The notes under the pieces: generated by a model
Seen by the model: only the letters and a program-made list of their open reading frames with translations
Databases searched by the model: none
What the model was told of the DNA's origin: nothing
Shown here: piece by piece, positions 1 through 7,966 of the stretch
How positions within the stretch are numbered: position 1 is the first letter of the stretch
Layout of the letters: every line of letters starts with the position of its first letter
IMG/VR virus record: IMGVR_UViG_3300036857_000081
Span: 1-30,500 of that record
Direction: 5' to 3' (one strand)
From: a virus
DNA: 30,500 nucleotides
Made by a program: the position numbers and the translations under genes

Positions 1-307
1 GGTTCTGCCCGGCCAGCGTGGTCGAGCTTTCGACACCCGCCTTGGCCGCCAGGGCCGTGCGTGGATCAGCGGCAACCAGCGCGTTGAACTTCAGCGGATC
101 ATAGCGGCCGGTCGCGGGATCGATGGCGCCCTGATAGGCTTCGCCGAGTGCCTGCTGCGCCTGCTGCTCGCGCAGCCCCATGACCTGGCGCGCCACGCCG
201 ATGCCGCTGGAAAACGCCGCCAGCGGGTTGACGATTTGCGGATTGGCGATCTGGCTGAGCACATTGCCCGCCCGGATCGATTGGCCGAGACTGTCGAAAT
301 CAGCCAT
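1..307 (-). CDS. Partial internal virion (DNA ejection) protein, N-terminal part
   Basis: The first 102 codons of a gene that runs off the left edge; ATG at 307. The start follows the upstream stop by 14 bases, with an AAGGA ribosome site between. The visible protein begins MADFDSLGQSIRAGN and has an Ala/Gln-rich helical stretch (REQQAQQALGEAYQ) followed by an 'AIDPATGRYDPLKFNALVA' segment. This N-terminal pattern is common in podovirus proteins packaged in the head and ejected with the DNA (P22 gp7/gp16/gp20 role). Its place as the next gene after another ejection-type protein supports this. The function is inferred from pattern and position; the C-terminal part cannot be seen. Confidence 0.75.
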   Translation of the reverse strand, partial: MADFDSLGQSIRAGNVLSQIANPQIVNPLAAFSSGIGVARQVMGLREQQAQQALGEAYQGAIDPATGRYDPLKFNALVAADPRTALAAKAGVESSTTLAGQN

Positions 308-321
308 TTCGCTTCAATCCT

Positions 322-1116
322 TCACGAACCGTGGTTCGTCACTTGCGAGGCAGTGAGCGTGTCGGCATTGGTGAAACCGCCGGTCGTGCCGCTGCTCGGC
401 TTCAGCGCATTTTGCAGCGCGTTGTAGGCCAGATAGTTGTTGATCCCGCCGGTCAGCGCATTGGATGCGCCGGTGAAGCCTGCGGCATTCGCCAGCCCGG
501 CCTGGGTCGTATAGTTGCCCGCCGCATTCGCCGCCGCGGTGCCCGCGACCCCGGTCTGCGCCGCGGCGTTCTCGCCCAGGGTCGCCACCCCCGCCAGCCG
601 GTTGTACTGATTGGTCAGGTTCGCCTGCTGGCCGGTGTTCAGGTTCAGAATGTCGCTGAACCGCTGCTGCGCATTGGCGAACTGGTTCTGATACGTGCTG
701 TCGGCTAGTCCCGTGGCGTAGGTCGCCGCGCCCTTCAGAGCCGCGCCCGACACCCCGAGCCCGCGCGCCGCGGCCGCGCTCTGCGTCGCCTTCAGCCCCT
801 GCGACAGATTGAATTGATAGCCTGGTGTCTTCTCCAGTTGCTCCTGCGTCATGTTCATCGGCAGGTTCGCCTCGGCCATCGCGAGATAGTTGGTGCCGCC
901 ACCGTAGGGGCCTGACTTCGCCAAGGTGGTGAGATCGCCCAGCACCGACTGGCCGGCGGTGTTGTACGGCAGCAGATCGGCGCGCGTCTGTAGATACTGC
1001 TCGTGCTGAAGCTCGGCCGCCTTTTCAGCCGCCTTCGCCGCCTGCGAGCCGCCGATGATGCTGCCAGCAGCCCCGGCAATGCCGCCGATGACCGAACTGA
1101 TACCGCCGTCAGGCAT
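322..1116 (-). CDS. Internal virion / DNA transfer protein
   Basis: 264 aa, ATG at 1116 with GGAG eight bases upstream. The N-terminus is Gly/Ala-rich and hydrophobic (GGIAGAAGSIIGG, about residues 8-20), then a charged helix (QAAKAAEKAAELQHEQ) leading to a DLLPYNTAGQ motif. The rest is Ala/Asn/Gln-rich and predicted helical, with LGVSGAALKGAATYATGLADSTYQNQ-type sequence split by short turns. This arrangement is typical of podovirus proteins often annotated as 'DNA transfer protein', which are packaged in the capsid and help DNA cross the cell envelope. It lies in the late operon after the fibre genes and before another ejection-type protein, as in P22-like phages. Family recognised by pattern; no catalytic motif is visible. 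Confidence 0.75.
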   Translation of the reverse strand: MPDGGISSVIGGIAGAAGSIIGGSQAAKAAEKAAELQHEQYLQTRADLLPYNTAGQSVLGDLTTLAKSGPYGGGTNYLAMAEANLPMNMTQEQLEKTPGYQFNLSQGLKATQSAAAARGLGVSGAALKGAATYATGLADSTYQNQFANAQQRFSDILNLNTGQQANLTNQYNRLAGVATLGENAAAQTGVAGTAAANAAGNYTTQAGLANAAGFTGASNALTGGINNYLAYNALQNALKPSSGTTGGFTNADTLTASQVTNHGS

Positions 1117-1119
1117 TGA

Positions 1120-1428
1120 CTATCTCCAGCGCACGTAGATCGGCCGCTCAACACCATCGGTGCAAGTGACCGCTCCGTCGAATTCAAAGCCCATCAGCTC
1201 GCAGAACCTGCCGAATTTTTCCGGGTCATCGCCATGCGGCGTGTGCGATACGGCAAAGATCGGACCGCCGTGCAACGCGAACAGCGCATCCCAATCGCGC
1301 CGCAGCGCGCGGCAGGTCGCGACGCTCCAGGCGCCGAGGATGCGGCAATGCGCCCAGGTCACGTCCAGGTGCTGCTCGAGGCCGATGCGGTATCCGGCGC
1401 GCCGCACCACCGGGACGACGACGGACAA
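1120..1428 (-). CDS. Small GNAT-fold-like internal protein (T7 gp13/DUF2833-like?)
   Basis: 102 aa if started at TTG 1428; GTG codons six and seven positions later are alternatives. It lies in the same reading frame as the upstream gene, separated only by TGA and one GCT codon, and lacks a good ribosome site. The C-terminal half (GGPIFAVSHTPHGDDPEKF, then FCELMGFEFDG) resembles the acetyltransferase-like fold of small podovirus head proteins related to T7 gp13, where a 'KF..LMGF' helix-strand unit recurs. The protein is shorter than T7 gp13. Its position between fibre genes and ejection proteins suits an internal or assembly role. Coding is likely; function is tentative. Confidence 0.6.
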   Translation of the reverse strand: MSVVVPVVRRAGYRIGLEQHLDVTWAHCRILGAWSVATCRALRRDWDALFALHGGPIFAVSHTPHGDDPEKFGRFCELMGFEFDGAVTCTDGVERPIYVRWR

Positions 1429-1431
1429 AGC

Positions 1432-1722
1432 TCACGCGCGCCAGACGACGCGGGCCACCACGTCGGCATCGCCCACCACCGGCTGCACGCTGTAGGCCTG
1501 CGGCAGGTTCGGGATCACCCCGCGCAGAAACGCGTCGAGGTAGTTCCTGCTGATCGGCCACACCAGTTCGAGCGGTGCGGTGCTGCCGCGTGGCGCGCCT
1601 GGTCCGGGCCGGCGCAGTGACGCGTGCTCTGGTTTCAGGTCGGCCGCGTGCGCGGCGATCCAGGCTTGCAGATCGGCCGCGGCGATCGAGACGGTGACGG
1701 TGTTGTGCGTGGTGGTGTCCAT
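1432..1722 (-). CDS. Hypothetical late protein
   Basis: 96 aa, ATG at 1722, eight bases after the stop of the upstream fibre gene, with GAGG as ribosome site. It begins MDTTTHNTVTVSIAAADLQAW, followed by a Pro/Arg-rich middle and a C-terminal part with PISRNYLDAFLRGVIPNLPQAY and VQPVVGDADVVARVVW, suggesting helix and strand elements. I do not recognise the family. It is in frame with the downstream gene, separated by a single TGA, so the pair could derive from one gene or be joined by occasional readthrough. Its place suggests a small virion or assembly protein. Confidence 0.65.
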   Translation of the reverse strand: MDTTTHNTVTVSIAAADLQAWIAAHAADLKPEHASLRRPGPGAPRGSTAPLELVWPISRNYLDAFLRGVIPNLPQAYSVQPVVGDADVVARVVWRA

Positions 1723-1730
1723 GGGGCGCC

Positions 1731-3224
1731 TCAGAGGATGGGAATGGCGAAGATCAGCCCATAGGCCGACAGCGTGTTCACCGCGAAGCTTGCCTGCGCC
1801 ACGAGATGATAGGTCGCGCCGCCGGCGAGGTCGGTGATCGCCATGCCGGTGATCGCGATGTCCTCGCCAATCGTGGAGAACACCGCGCCGGCCAGATACT
1901 GATTGGCGAACGAGCCGGGATCTGTCGCCATCGTGTCTGCCGTGGTCGAGAGCGAGCCGGCGGCGCGGGTGACCGTGGTCGCCGCGTTGCCGGTGAAGTA
2001 GACGGCGCCGAAGATCGCCCACTTGCCGGCGGCGAGTGTGAGCGTGGTCACATCCTTCGCAGTGGCGGTGGTCAACGCGACCGCCGAGCCGGAGGCGACG
2101 GATGCCTGCTGGCGGGTGTTGGCGCCGGAGGCGACGAGGCAGTTATTGTCGAGCCACACCGCGTTGGAGACGCCGGGATCAGAGGTGGGCAGGTTGAAGA
2201 TGGTCAGGTTGCCGTTGACGCCGCTACCGCCGCCTTGCCCGATGTCCAGTTCAATCGAGCCACCGTTGCCGTCGGTTGCATTGCCGGCGGCCAGAGTGAC
2301 GCCCCCGCCGTTGCCGCTGCTGGCGCCACCGTTGCCGGCGTCGAACTCGACATAGCCGCCGTTGCCGGTGTCACCGGCGGCGCCGGCCGCGCCAACGAGG
2401 GCACCACCGCCACCGGCTGCCGCGCCGCTGCCGGCCGTTATACTTACCGTGCCTCCAGCGCCGTCCGATGGCGCCGAACCGGCCTGTACGAAGACAGCCC
2501 CGCCGTTGCCGCTAGTAACACCGCCGCTCCCACCGCCCAAGAAAGCCTGACCGCCGTTGCCGGTGTCACCGCCGTCCCCTGCCTGGGCGCCAGTGACGCC
2601 GCCGGAGCCGAGGCCGTCACCCCTCCCACTTATCCAAACGGCGGCTATGCCATCATTGTTGCTGCCACTCGGCGCATCCAGCGGGTTTGCGCTGATTAAA
2701 TCGAACCAGTCGGCGAACAGCGTGTAGAGCTGCGCCAACGTCATGCCGGTGGTGGCGGCAGCCTCGACCACCGCCAGCTTCTCCGTCCCGTCCGGCGGCA
2801 GCGTCAGGTTGAACGCGGGCAGCGCGCTGATCTTCGCGCCGATCGTGCCCGACTCGAGCAGCACCGCCGCCGCCGCGTTGTTGGTCACCGAGCCGGATGG
2901 ACTGTAGGCAAAGTCGCCATTCGGCGGGATCACCTGCTGCTGCACAATCCGATGCGTGCCGCCATTGTTCAGCCGCAGCGTCACCGTGTGGTCCACTGTG
3001 TCGTTGTTGTGCAGCCGCACCTCTTTGACCTGCCGCGCCAGCGCCGCCGCCGGGGCGGCAACCACGGTCACCGCCGTGGTGCCGTTGGTCACCCCATCAT
3101 GCTCGCCGAGCGCGAACGAAGTGACCGCGACATCGGCATAGGCCGTCACGAAGTCGCATTCGGTGGTGGCTGTCACCTCACCGAGCACGATTTCCAGGCT
3201 CTGCGTTGTCGAGACCAGGTTCAC
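1731..3224 (-). CDS. Fibre/adhesin with glycine-rich solenoid and C-terminal jelly-roll-like domain
   Basis: 497 aa with GTG start at 3224, four bases after the upstream stop; no ATG is suitably placed. Three parts are visible. Residues about 1-110 match a domain common in phage structural proteins (VSTTQSLEIVLGEV...TNGTTAVTVVAAPAA...HNNDTVDHTVTLRLNNGG). Residues about 210-360 are a run of 15-17-residue units, each a short strand such as TVSITAG, YVEFDAG, GVTLAAG or SIELDIG followed by a glycine-rich turn (DTGNGG, SSGNGG, DGNGG); this suggests a beta-solenoid or polyglycine II sandwich like that of T4-type gp38 adhesins. The C-terminal ~130 residues resemble TNF/C1q-like receptor-binding tips (LTLAAGKWAIFGAVYF...SAYGLIFAIPIL). 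A host-recognition role is likely. Confidence 0.75.
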   Translation of the reverse strand: MNLVSTTQSLEIVLGEVTATTECDFVTAYADVAVTSFALGEHDGVTNGTTAVTVVAAPAAALARQVKEVRLHNNDTVDHTVTLRLNNGGTHRIVQQQVIPPNGDFAYSPSGSVTNNAAAAVLLESGTIGAKISALPAFNLTLPPDGTEKLAVVEAAATTGMTLAQLYTLFADWFDLISANPLDAPSGSNNDGIAAVWISGRGDGLGSGGVTGAQAGDGGDTGNGGQAFLGGGSGGVTSGNGGAVFVQAGSAPSDGAGGTVSITAGSGAAAGGGGALVGAAGAAGDTGNGGYVEFDAGNGGASSGNGGGVTLAAGNATDGNGGSIELDIGQGGGSGVNGNLTIFNLPTSDPGVSNAVWLDNNCLVASGANTRQQASVASGSAVALTTATAKDVTTLTLAAGKWAIFGAVYFTGNAATTVTRAAGSLSTTADTMATDPGSFANQYLAGAVFSTIGEDIAITGMAITDLAGGATYHLVAQASFAVNTLSAYGLIFAIPIL

Positions 3225-3228
3225 CGCG

Positions 3229-3609
3229 TCACAGTTTCCAATAGATTTCCGCCAGCAGCCGCAGATCGCCATCGATCCGCGCGCCGACCTCATCGGCCCC
3301 CGCAGCGTAGATCGCCGCCTGGCGGGCAATCGCCTCATTCGCCACCGCACTCACCCGCGCCGCGGTCTCCGCCGCGATCGAGGCGGACAGCGTCGTATCA
3401 GCCGCCCGCAGATCGGCCTCAGCGGTCTCCGCGCGGCTGATCTCGTGTGCCAGGCCGGCCGCCGTCGTATCGGACGAGGTGCCGACCGCATTGCCGGTGC
3501 GCGCCCAGAGCGCCTGGAAAAAGGCGCGGCCGACCTCGGTCATAGTGCCGGTGGCGGGATCCACGATCGGCCCGGCGGGGAACGGTGCGAGGAGGGGAGA
3601 AACGGCCAT
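3229..3609 (-). CDS. Small fibre-associated protein with coiled coil
   Basis: 126 aa, ATG at 3609 overlapping the upstream stop as TGATG, so probably translated by coupling. The N-terminus (SPLLAPFPAGPIVDPATG, then EVGRAFFQALWARTG) is a short head found in many small phage fibre-assembly proteins. Residues about 50-126 form an Ala/Glu/Arg-rich heptad region (AETAEADLRAADTTLSAS, AAETAARVSAVANEAIARQ), suggesting a trimeric coiled coil. It sits between two larger adhesin genes and may be a fibre stem or chaperone-like part. No enzymatic motif is seen. Confidence 0.7.
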   Translation of the reverse strand: MAVSPLLAPFPAGPIVDPATGTMTEVGRAFFQALWARTGNAVGTSSDTTAAGLAHEISRAETAEADLRAADTTLSASIAAETAARVSAVANEAIARQAAIYAAGADEVGARIDGDLRLLAEIYWKL

Positions 3610-4454
3610 CAGTAGCCGATCGCGTACCACTGGACGGTGACAGTCGGCACCGCGCCGCCGGATGAGTCGACCACCTGTCCGCTGAAGCCGAACTTGTCGC
3701 CCATCGGATAGACCGCGACCGAAATGTTGTCAGTGACGCCCGTGAGGCGGATGCCGGAGAGACCGAAGGCGGTGCCGTCCGCCACCACAGCGGCATAGAC
3801 GGTATCGGTCGCGAACGGGGTCGCATAGGTGACGGTGATCATGCCGAGACCGTCGCTCGTGGCGGTGCCAGCGCGCACGCCGCCGGAGAGCGCCGCGATG
3901 GCCGCGGCATTGGCCGCCTCCGCGGCTTCGGCCCGTGCGGTCTCAGCGGCGATCGCCGCGCTCAGTGCGGTGTCCTGGGTCGCGCGCGTCGTGCCTTCGG
4001 CGAGGATTTCCGCCTGCAGCGTGGTGTCGGTGCTGAGCCGGGTTGCCGCCTCAGCGTCGATGTTGGTCTGCAGCGTCGCCTCGGCCGCCTCCGCCCGCGT
4101 CGCCTCCGCCGCAATCGCCGCCGTCACGCCCATCGCGTCGCGCGCATCGGCCAGGGTCGCGGCATCGCACACCGGCGCCATCGCCAGCGACACCAGGCTG
4201 TCCGTCACCTGATCCCAGATCGTGTTCCCGTCGGCGTCCTTCAGGATCGAGCGATAGGCGCCATCGCCGACCACGATGCACCGACCCGCGGCGTCGAGGA
4301 TGACCGGATTGGTGTTGAGCACCGTCGCGTCGGAGTCCGACCACGTGTTCTTTCGCGTGGTGGTGCCAACGACGAAAAAGTCGATCGAGCCGCCGGCATA
4401 GGGGTGACCGTCGGCATCGGAGAATTGCAGGACGGCGGAGGGAACCAGCGGCAT
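3609..4454 (-). CDS. Tail fibre/tailspike-type protein, paralogue of next gene upstream
   Basis: 281 aa, ATG at 4454 overlapping the upstream stop (TGATG). Residues about 8-80 carry a virion-binding head domain of the tailspike N-terminal type: DADGHPYAGG, GTTTRKNTWSD, TVLNTNPVILDAAGRC, then GDGAYRSILKDADGN. Next comes an Ala/Glu-rich coiled-coil stem (EAEATRAEAAEATLQ...AETARAEAAEAANAAAIAA). The C-terminal ~85 residues (GLGMITVTYATPFATDTVYA ... VTVQWYAIGY) resemble compact C-terminal domains of gp53-like fibres. It is a clear tandem paralogue of the 4454-5458 gene, sharing head, stem and DAMG linker but with a diverged tip, so the pair may extend host range. Confidence 0.8.
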   Translation of the reverse strand: MPLVPSAVLQFSDADGHPYAGGSIDFFVVGTTTRKNTWSDSDATVLNTNPVILDAAGRCIVVGDGAYRSILKDADGNTIWDQVTDSLVSLAMAPVCDAATLADARDAMGVTAAIAAEATRAEAAEATLQTNIDAEAATRLSTDTTLQAEILAEGTTRATQDTALSAAIAAETARAEAAEAANAAAIAALSGGVRAGTATSDGLGMITVTYATPFATDTVYAAVVADGTAFGLSGIRLTGVTDNISVAVYPMGDKFGFSGQVVDSSGGAVPTVTVQWYAIGY

Positions 4455-5458
4455 CAGCCCACGGCCATCCACTGAAACGGCACGCCGACCGCCGGCGAGC
4501 CGGGTGCCGCCGCCTGCCCGCACCAGAAATCCGCGCCGTTGGTGTCGGCATGGCCAACGAAGGTGAAATCTAGCAGCCCGGCCGAGAACGTCGTGGCGAA
4601 CACCACCGGATCACCCGCATAGGGCGTGCCGAAGGTGACCCGCACATGGCCGCCAGCGCCGGAGGTCGCCACCCCGGTCTCGATCCGGTGCGTCGCGGCG
4701 AGCCCGGCTTCCGCGGCTTCGGCCCGCGCCGTCTCCGCCGCAATGGCCGCCGCGTTGGCAGCCTCAGCCGCCGTTGCACGTGAAACCTCGGCTGTGAGGT
4801 TGGTGGTCAGCGTGCCCTCAGCCGCCTCCGCCCGTGCCGTCTCGGTGGCGTCCGCCGTGGCGCGTGTCGTGGCCTCGGCATTGAGCAGCGTGGTGATGCC
4901 CATCGCGTCGCGCGCCTCGGCGAGCGTCGCGGCACCGACCACCGGGATCATCGCCGCACTGACCAAGGTCGAGGTCGGCTGGTCGAACACCAGATTGCCA
5001 TCAGCGTCGTGTAGCACCGCGCGATATAGCCCATCGCCCCAGACGATGCAGCGCCCGGCCGCGTCGAGCACGATCGGGTTGGTGTTCAGCACGGTCTGGT
5101 TGGGATCCTGCCAGGTGTCCTTCGGTGTGGTGGTGCCGTTGACATAGAGCGCGAGCTGGCCGCCGGCATAGGGATGGCCATTGGCGTCCATGAACTGCAA
5201 TTCGGGGGTGCTCAGCAGGGCCAATTTGATACGATCCGAGACGAAAAAAATGGCTTCGGCCAGCACCTGCGCGCCGGCGGCTCGCACAACGCCGCCGAAG
5301 TTGGCAACAAGCGGCTCAGCCAGAACTTGCGCTGACGCAGCCCGCGAGGCCGGGATAGCGAATGCGGCCTCGCTGATGACCTGTGCCGCCGCAGCGCGCG
5401 GGTCACTTGCGCCAGCAAGCGATTCAGCAAGGGTCTGGGCGGCACGGGCGGCGGTCAC
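4454..5458 (-). CDS. Tail fibre/tailspike-type protein with N-terminal RAAxAQVLAE repeats
   Basis: 334 aa, GTG at 5458 overlapping the upstream stop (GTGA). The first ~75 residues hold repeats of about 18 residues: RAAAAQVISEAAFA, RAASAQVLAEPLVA and RAAGAQVLAEAIFF, with a degenerate first copy. This looks like a variant of the 'R-S/T-Q-x-VEVL' strand repeats found in phage structural proteins. It is followed by the tailspike-like head domain (DANGHPYAGG ... GTTTPKDTWQD ... NTNPIVLDAAGRC), an Ala/Glu coiled-coil stem, and a tip (GHVRVTFGTPYAGDPVVFA ... VGVPFQWMAVG) similar in plan to the downstream paralogue. A role in virion attachment and receptor contact is likely; the receptor cannot be inferred. 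Confidence 0.8.
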   Translation of the reverse strand: MTAARAAQTLAESLAGASDPRAAAAQVISEAAFAIPASRAASAQVLAEPLVANFGGVVRAAGAQVLAEAIFFVSDRIKLALLSTPELQFMDANGHPYAGGQLALYVNGTTTPKDTWQDPNQTVLNTNPIVLDAAGRCIVWGDGLYRAVLHDADGNLVFDQPTSTLVSAAMIPVVGAATLAEARDAMGITTLLNAEATTRATADATETARAEAAEGTLTTNLTAEVSRATAAEAANAAAIAAETARAEAAEAGLAATHRIETGVATSGAGGHVRVTFGTPYAGDPVVFATTFSAGLLDFTFVGHADTNGADFWCGQAAAPGSPAVGVPFQWMAVG

Positions 5459-6519
5459 GCGGCAACTTGGTAGCCGGCCTTGATGGCGTTGACGGCGGTC
5501 GCCGTCCACTGCGCCGACGTGTGCGGGTCGGTCTCATACATCTTGCTGAGCTGCGCCGCGGTTTCCGACAGCACGGTGGTCGTCCCGACATCGGTGGTAG
5601 CGCCAGACTTCAATACCGATGCGCCGGAGCGCGCGCCCGCGTCGTTCTTGTAGACCAGCGGCTTCAGGTTCACCCCGTAGACGGTGCTGCCAGTGGTGAT
5701 GTCCTGCATTTCGAACGTGTCGCGGTCGCTGACATTCGAGGATGCGTTGTAATCGGTGAACGGCACCGGCGGGACACTCGCCGCATTCTGCCAGTTGGTG
5801 CCGAGCCCGGTCGGCGTGAACGCCACCGCATCGTTGGCCGTCGGATATAGCGATTGCACCCGCACATCGCCGAGAAAGGTATTCCACGGCGCGCCCCCGC
5901 TATCGTCGCACAAATACCAATGCTGGGTGTCAAAGTTCGTGCTGGTGCCGCTGTCTGACTGCAAGCCATAGCGGCGCATCGTCGCCGCTGCCGACCCGCG
6001 CGTGTTGACGCCAGTGAGGTTCAGCACCGTGGTGCCGTTCACCTTGACCACGACCGAGCCAGCCGACGCATCAATCACCCCGCCGATCTCGACGTATTGC
6101 CAGCCCTGCACCGGCATCACCAGCGCCGATGATGAGCCAAGCACCGTGCCGCCGGTGTAATCGGTGGTCGACAGCGTGCGCCCACGAAGCGCGGTCACAC
6201 TACCATCGGTGTTGAAGCGAACGGCGAACTGATTGACGAACGAGGTATCGCAGAACAGATAGCAGGGGTTGCCCCCAACGCCATTCAGCCGGGTGCGGGC
6301 GCCGAAGAAAAACGCAGAGACGCCAGCGGGTGCCAAGCGCAAGATCGCCGAGGTTGAGTTCCAGAAGGTCAGATAGGGGTCGCCGTAGGTTCCGCTGGAA
6401 TGGATCGAAGGGTTGAATTGCCCAATCCCGCCACCAGCAGGAAATCCCAGCGCGTTGTAGGTGACAAAATCCTGGAACGAGGTGGAAAGCCCAAACCCTT
6501 CGCTGTCGATCAGTGCCAT
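5455..6519 (-). CDS. ConA-like lectin/glucanase-fold structural protein
   Basis: 354 aa, ATG at 6519, three bases after the upstream stop. Residues about 1-230 read as a jelly-roll lectin: strands such as SVTALRGRTL, then QGWQYVEIGGVIDASAGSVV and KVNGTTVLNLTGVNTRG, and later QHWYLCDD. Phrases like 'WQYVEIGG...GSVVVKVNG' mark concanavalin-like/laminin G-like domains in phage structural proteins. The C-terminal ~120 residues (GDVRVQSLYPTANDAV, FTDYNASSNVSDRD, YGVNLKPLVYKNDAG) match the usual follow-on module of such proteins. It probably binds surface carbohydrate or decorates the tail. No glycoside hydrolase catalytic motif could be recognised. Confidence 0.75.
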   Translation of the reverse strand: MALIDSEGFGLSTSFQDFVTYNALGFPAGGGIGQFNPSIHSSGTYGDPYLTFWNSTSAILRLAPAGVSAFFFGARTRLNGVGGNPCYLFCDTSFVNQFAVRFNTDGSVTALRGRTLSTTDYTGGTVLGSSSALVMPVQGWQYVEIGGVIDASAGSVVVKVNGTTVLNLTGVNTRGSAAATMRRYGLQSDSGTSTNFDTQHWYLCDDSGGAPWNTFLGDVRVQSLYPTANDAVAFTPTGLGTNWQNAASVPPVPFTDYNASSNVSDRDTFEMQDITTGSTVYGVNLKPLVYKNDAGARSGASVLKSGATTDVGTTTVLSETAAQLSKMYETDPHTSAQWTATAVNAIKAGYQVAA

Positions 6520-6522
6520 ATC

Positions 6523-7965
6523 TCAGCTTTCCGCCGGTGATGCATCGACCCAGGCGCCCTGCAGCGCCGTGCGCGTCGGCGACGACCAGGACACGCGAAA
6601 CACCCGATCCCGCGCCATCCCGAGCCTCTGGAACTGAACCGACGTGCGATATTCACCGACCCCGCCGATGTCCTGGCTGATCGGATTGCCATAGCTCCGG
6701 CCCCGGTCATCGCTCCAGTCAAGCCACACGGTCGGCAGCGTCAGGCCCGATGGCGTCGCAGGCTCGTTGCCCACTTCTACGTCGAGCAGCACCTGGCGGT
6801 AGTAGACGCGCCGCCCATCCGCCAGCAGATGCGGAAATGCTCTGACCCGCTTCACCGGCCCGTCGAAGTCTGTATATACGCTCGGATCGAGCGCATACAG
6901 ATTGCCATTCTGCCAGTCGCCGAGCACGATCTGGCCGCGACAGAGCCAGGCGCAGTTGCCGCGGTGGCGATGCTCGCGCCCGTTGGTGTCGATCCAGGCC
7001 AGTTCGCTCCACAGCCCCGTCGAGATGTCGAACGCCCAGGTTTTCGAGACGGTCGGGAATGTCAGCACATAGAAGCCGTGGCCGGCGAACTGATACGAGT
7101 AGCCGATCGCATCGGAGATCGTCGCGTAACCGGCAATTTCTGCCTCGATGGCGAACGTCGAAATGCGCGTAACCTCGGTGCCGGCGCCTTTCAGGACGAT
7201 GCCTTCGCCTTGCCGGTCCTGCGACAGCCAAAATACTGAATTGTCGATCTGGGCCACGCTGTATTTCGCAGCGCAGCCATGGTCGATCAGTACATTCGGC
7301 CAGCTTTCGAACGGAAAGTCGGGCTTGCCGGAATTGAAGAAAATCTCGGTGGTGCGCTCGCCGAGCAGCCAGATGTTCCGCTTAGCGACCATCAGCGTCA
7401 CCAGATTGTCGCCGTATGCCTCCTTGTTGGCGAACCACAGCGGATCGAACGTCGTGGCGAGGCTATCCGATGACTCGAACTGCGGCGTGCCGGGCACGTT
7501 GAACAGCAGGTAGGTGTCGAGGAAATCCACCCGATCGCCGCCCGCAAAGCTGCCGGTGGGATCGCTGATCTGCGCGAAGGCGTCGGTCGAGAGCGTCACC
7601 TTCCAACCGAGCGCGGTGCCATCGACCACGACCAATTCGATGCCGTTGTCGGCCATGCTGACCGGGTTCGTGGGACCGAGCGTGATGTCGCCGAGATGCG
7701 TGCCGGACCAGTCGGCATTGACGCGATAGACGCCCCTGCCGGCAACCGCATAGACGTTGCCGTTGGTGGCCTGGCGGATCCCGCGCACCGGCGCTTCGGG
7801 CAGCGTGTTGAGCAGACGAAGGCCCGGCGTGGGGTAATAGGCGAAGCGCGCCGGCTCGCCCTGGATGTCCGGCAGCGGCTCGGCATAGAGGTTCAGCATG
7901 CGCTGGGCGGAGGCGATGACCGAGCGCGCCTGATAGGCGCCGCCGGAAAGCGCGATGCGGCTCAT
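6523..7965 (-). CDS. P22 gp10-like tail accessory / packaged DNA stabilisation protein
   Basis: 480 aa, ATG at 7965, one base after the upstream stop; P22 gp10 is of similar length. The N-terminus MSRIALSGGAYQARSVIASA, QRMLNLYAEPLPD and YYPTPGLRLL is diagnostic for the family. Further conserved blocks are RQATNGNVYAVAG, ADNGIELVVVDG, DFLDTYLLFNVPGT, ERTTEIFFNSG, DHGCAAKYSVAQ, GHGFYVLTFP and EHRHRGNCA. In P22 this protein closes the portal channel after packaging and forms the tail hub with gp4 and gp26. Here a glycine-rich fibre gene lies between gp4-like and gp10-like genes, a local insertion. Family assignment is strong. Confidence 0.93.
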   Translation of the reverse strand: MSRIALSGGAYQARSVIASAQRMLNLYAEPLPDIQGEPARFAYYPTPGLRLLNTLPEAPVRGIRQATNGNVYAVAGRGVYRVNADWSGTHLGDITLGPTNPVSMADNGIELVVVDGTALGWKVTLSTDAFAQISDPTGSFAGGDRVDFLDTYLLFNVPGTPQFESSDSLATTFDPLWFANKEAYGDNLVTLMVAKRNIWLLGERTTEIFFNSGKPDFPFESWPNVLIDHGCAAKYSVAQIDNSVFWLSQDRQGEGIVLKGAGTEVTRISTFAIEAEIAGYATISDAIGYSYQFAGHGFYVLTFPTVSKTWAFDISTGLWSELAWIDTNGREHRHRGNCAWLCRGQIVLGDWQNGNLYALDPSVYTDFDGPVKRVRAFPHLLADGRRVYYRQVLLDVEVGNEPATPSGLTLPTVWLDWSDDRGRSYGNPISQDIGGVGEYRTSVQFQRLGMARDRVFRVSWSSPTRTALQGAWVDASPAES

Positions 7966-7966
7966 G

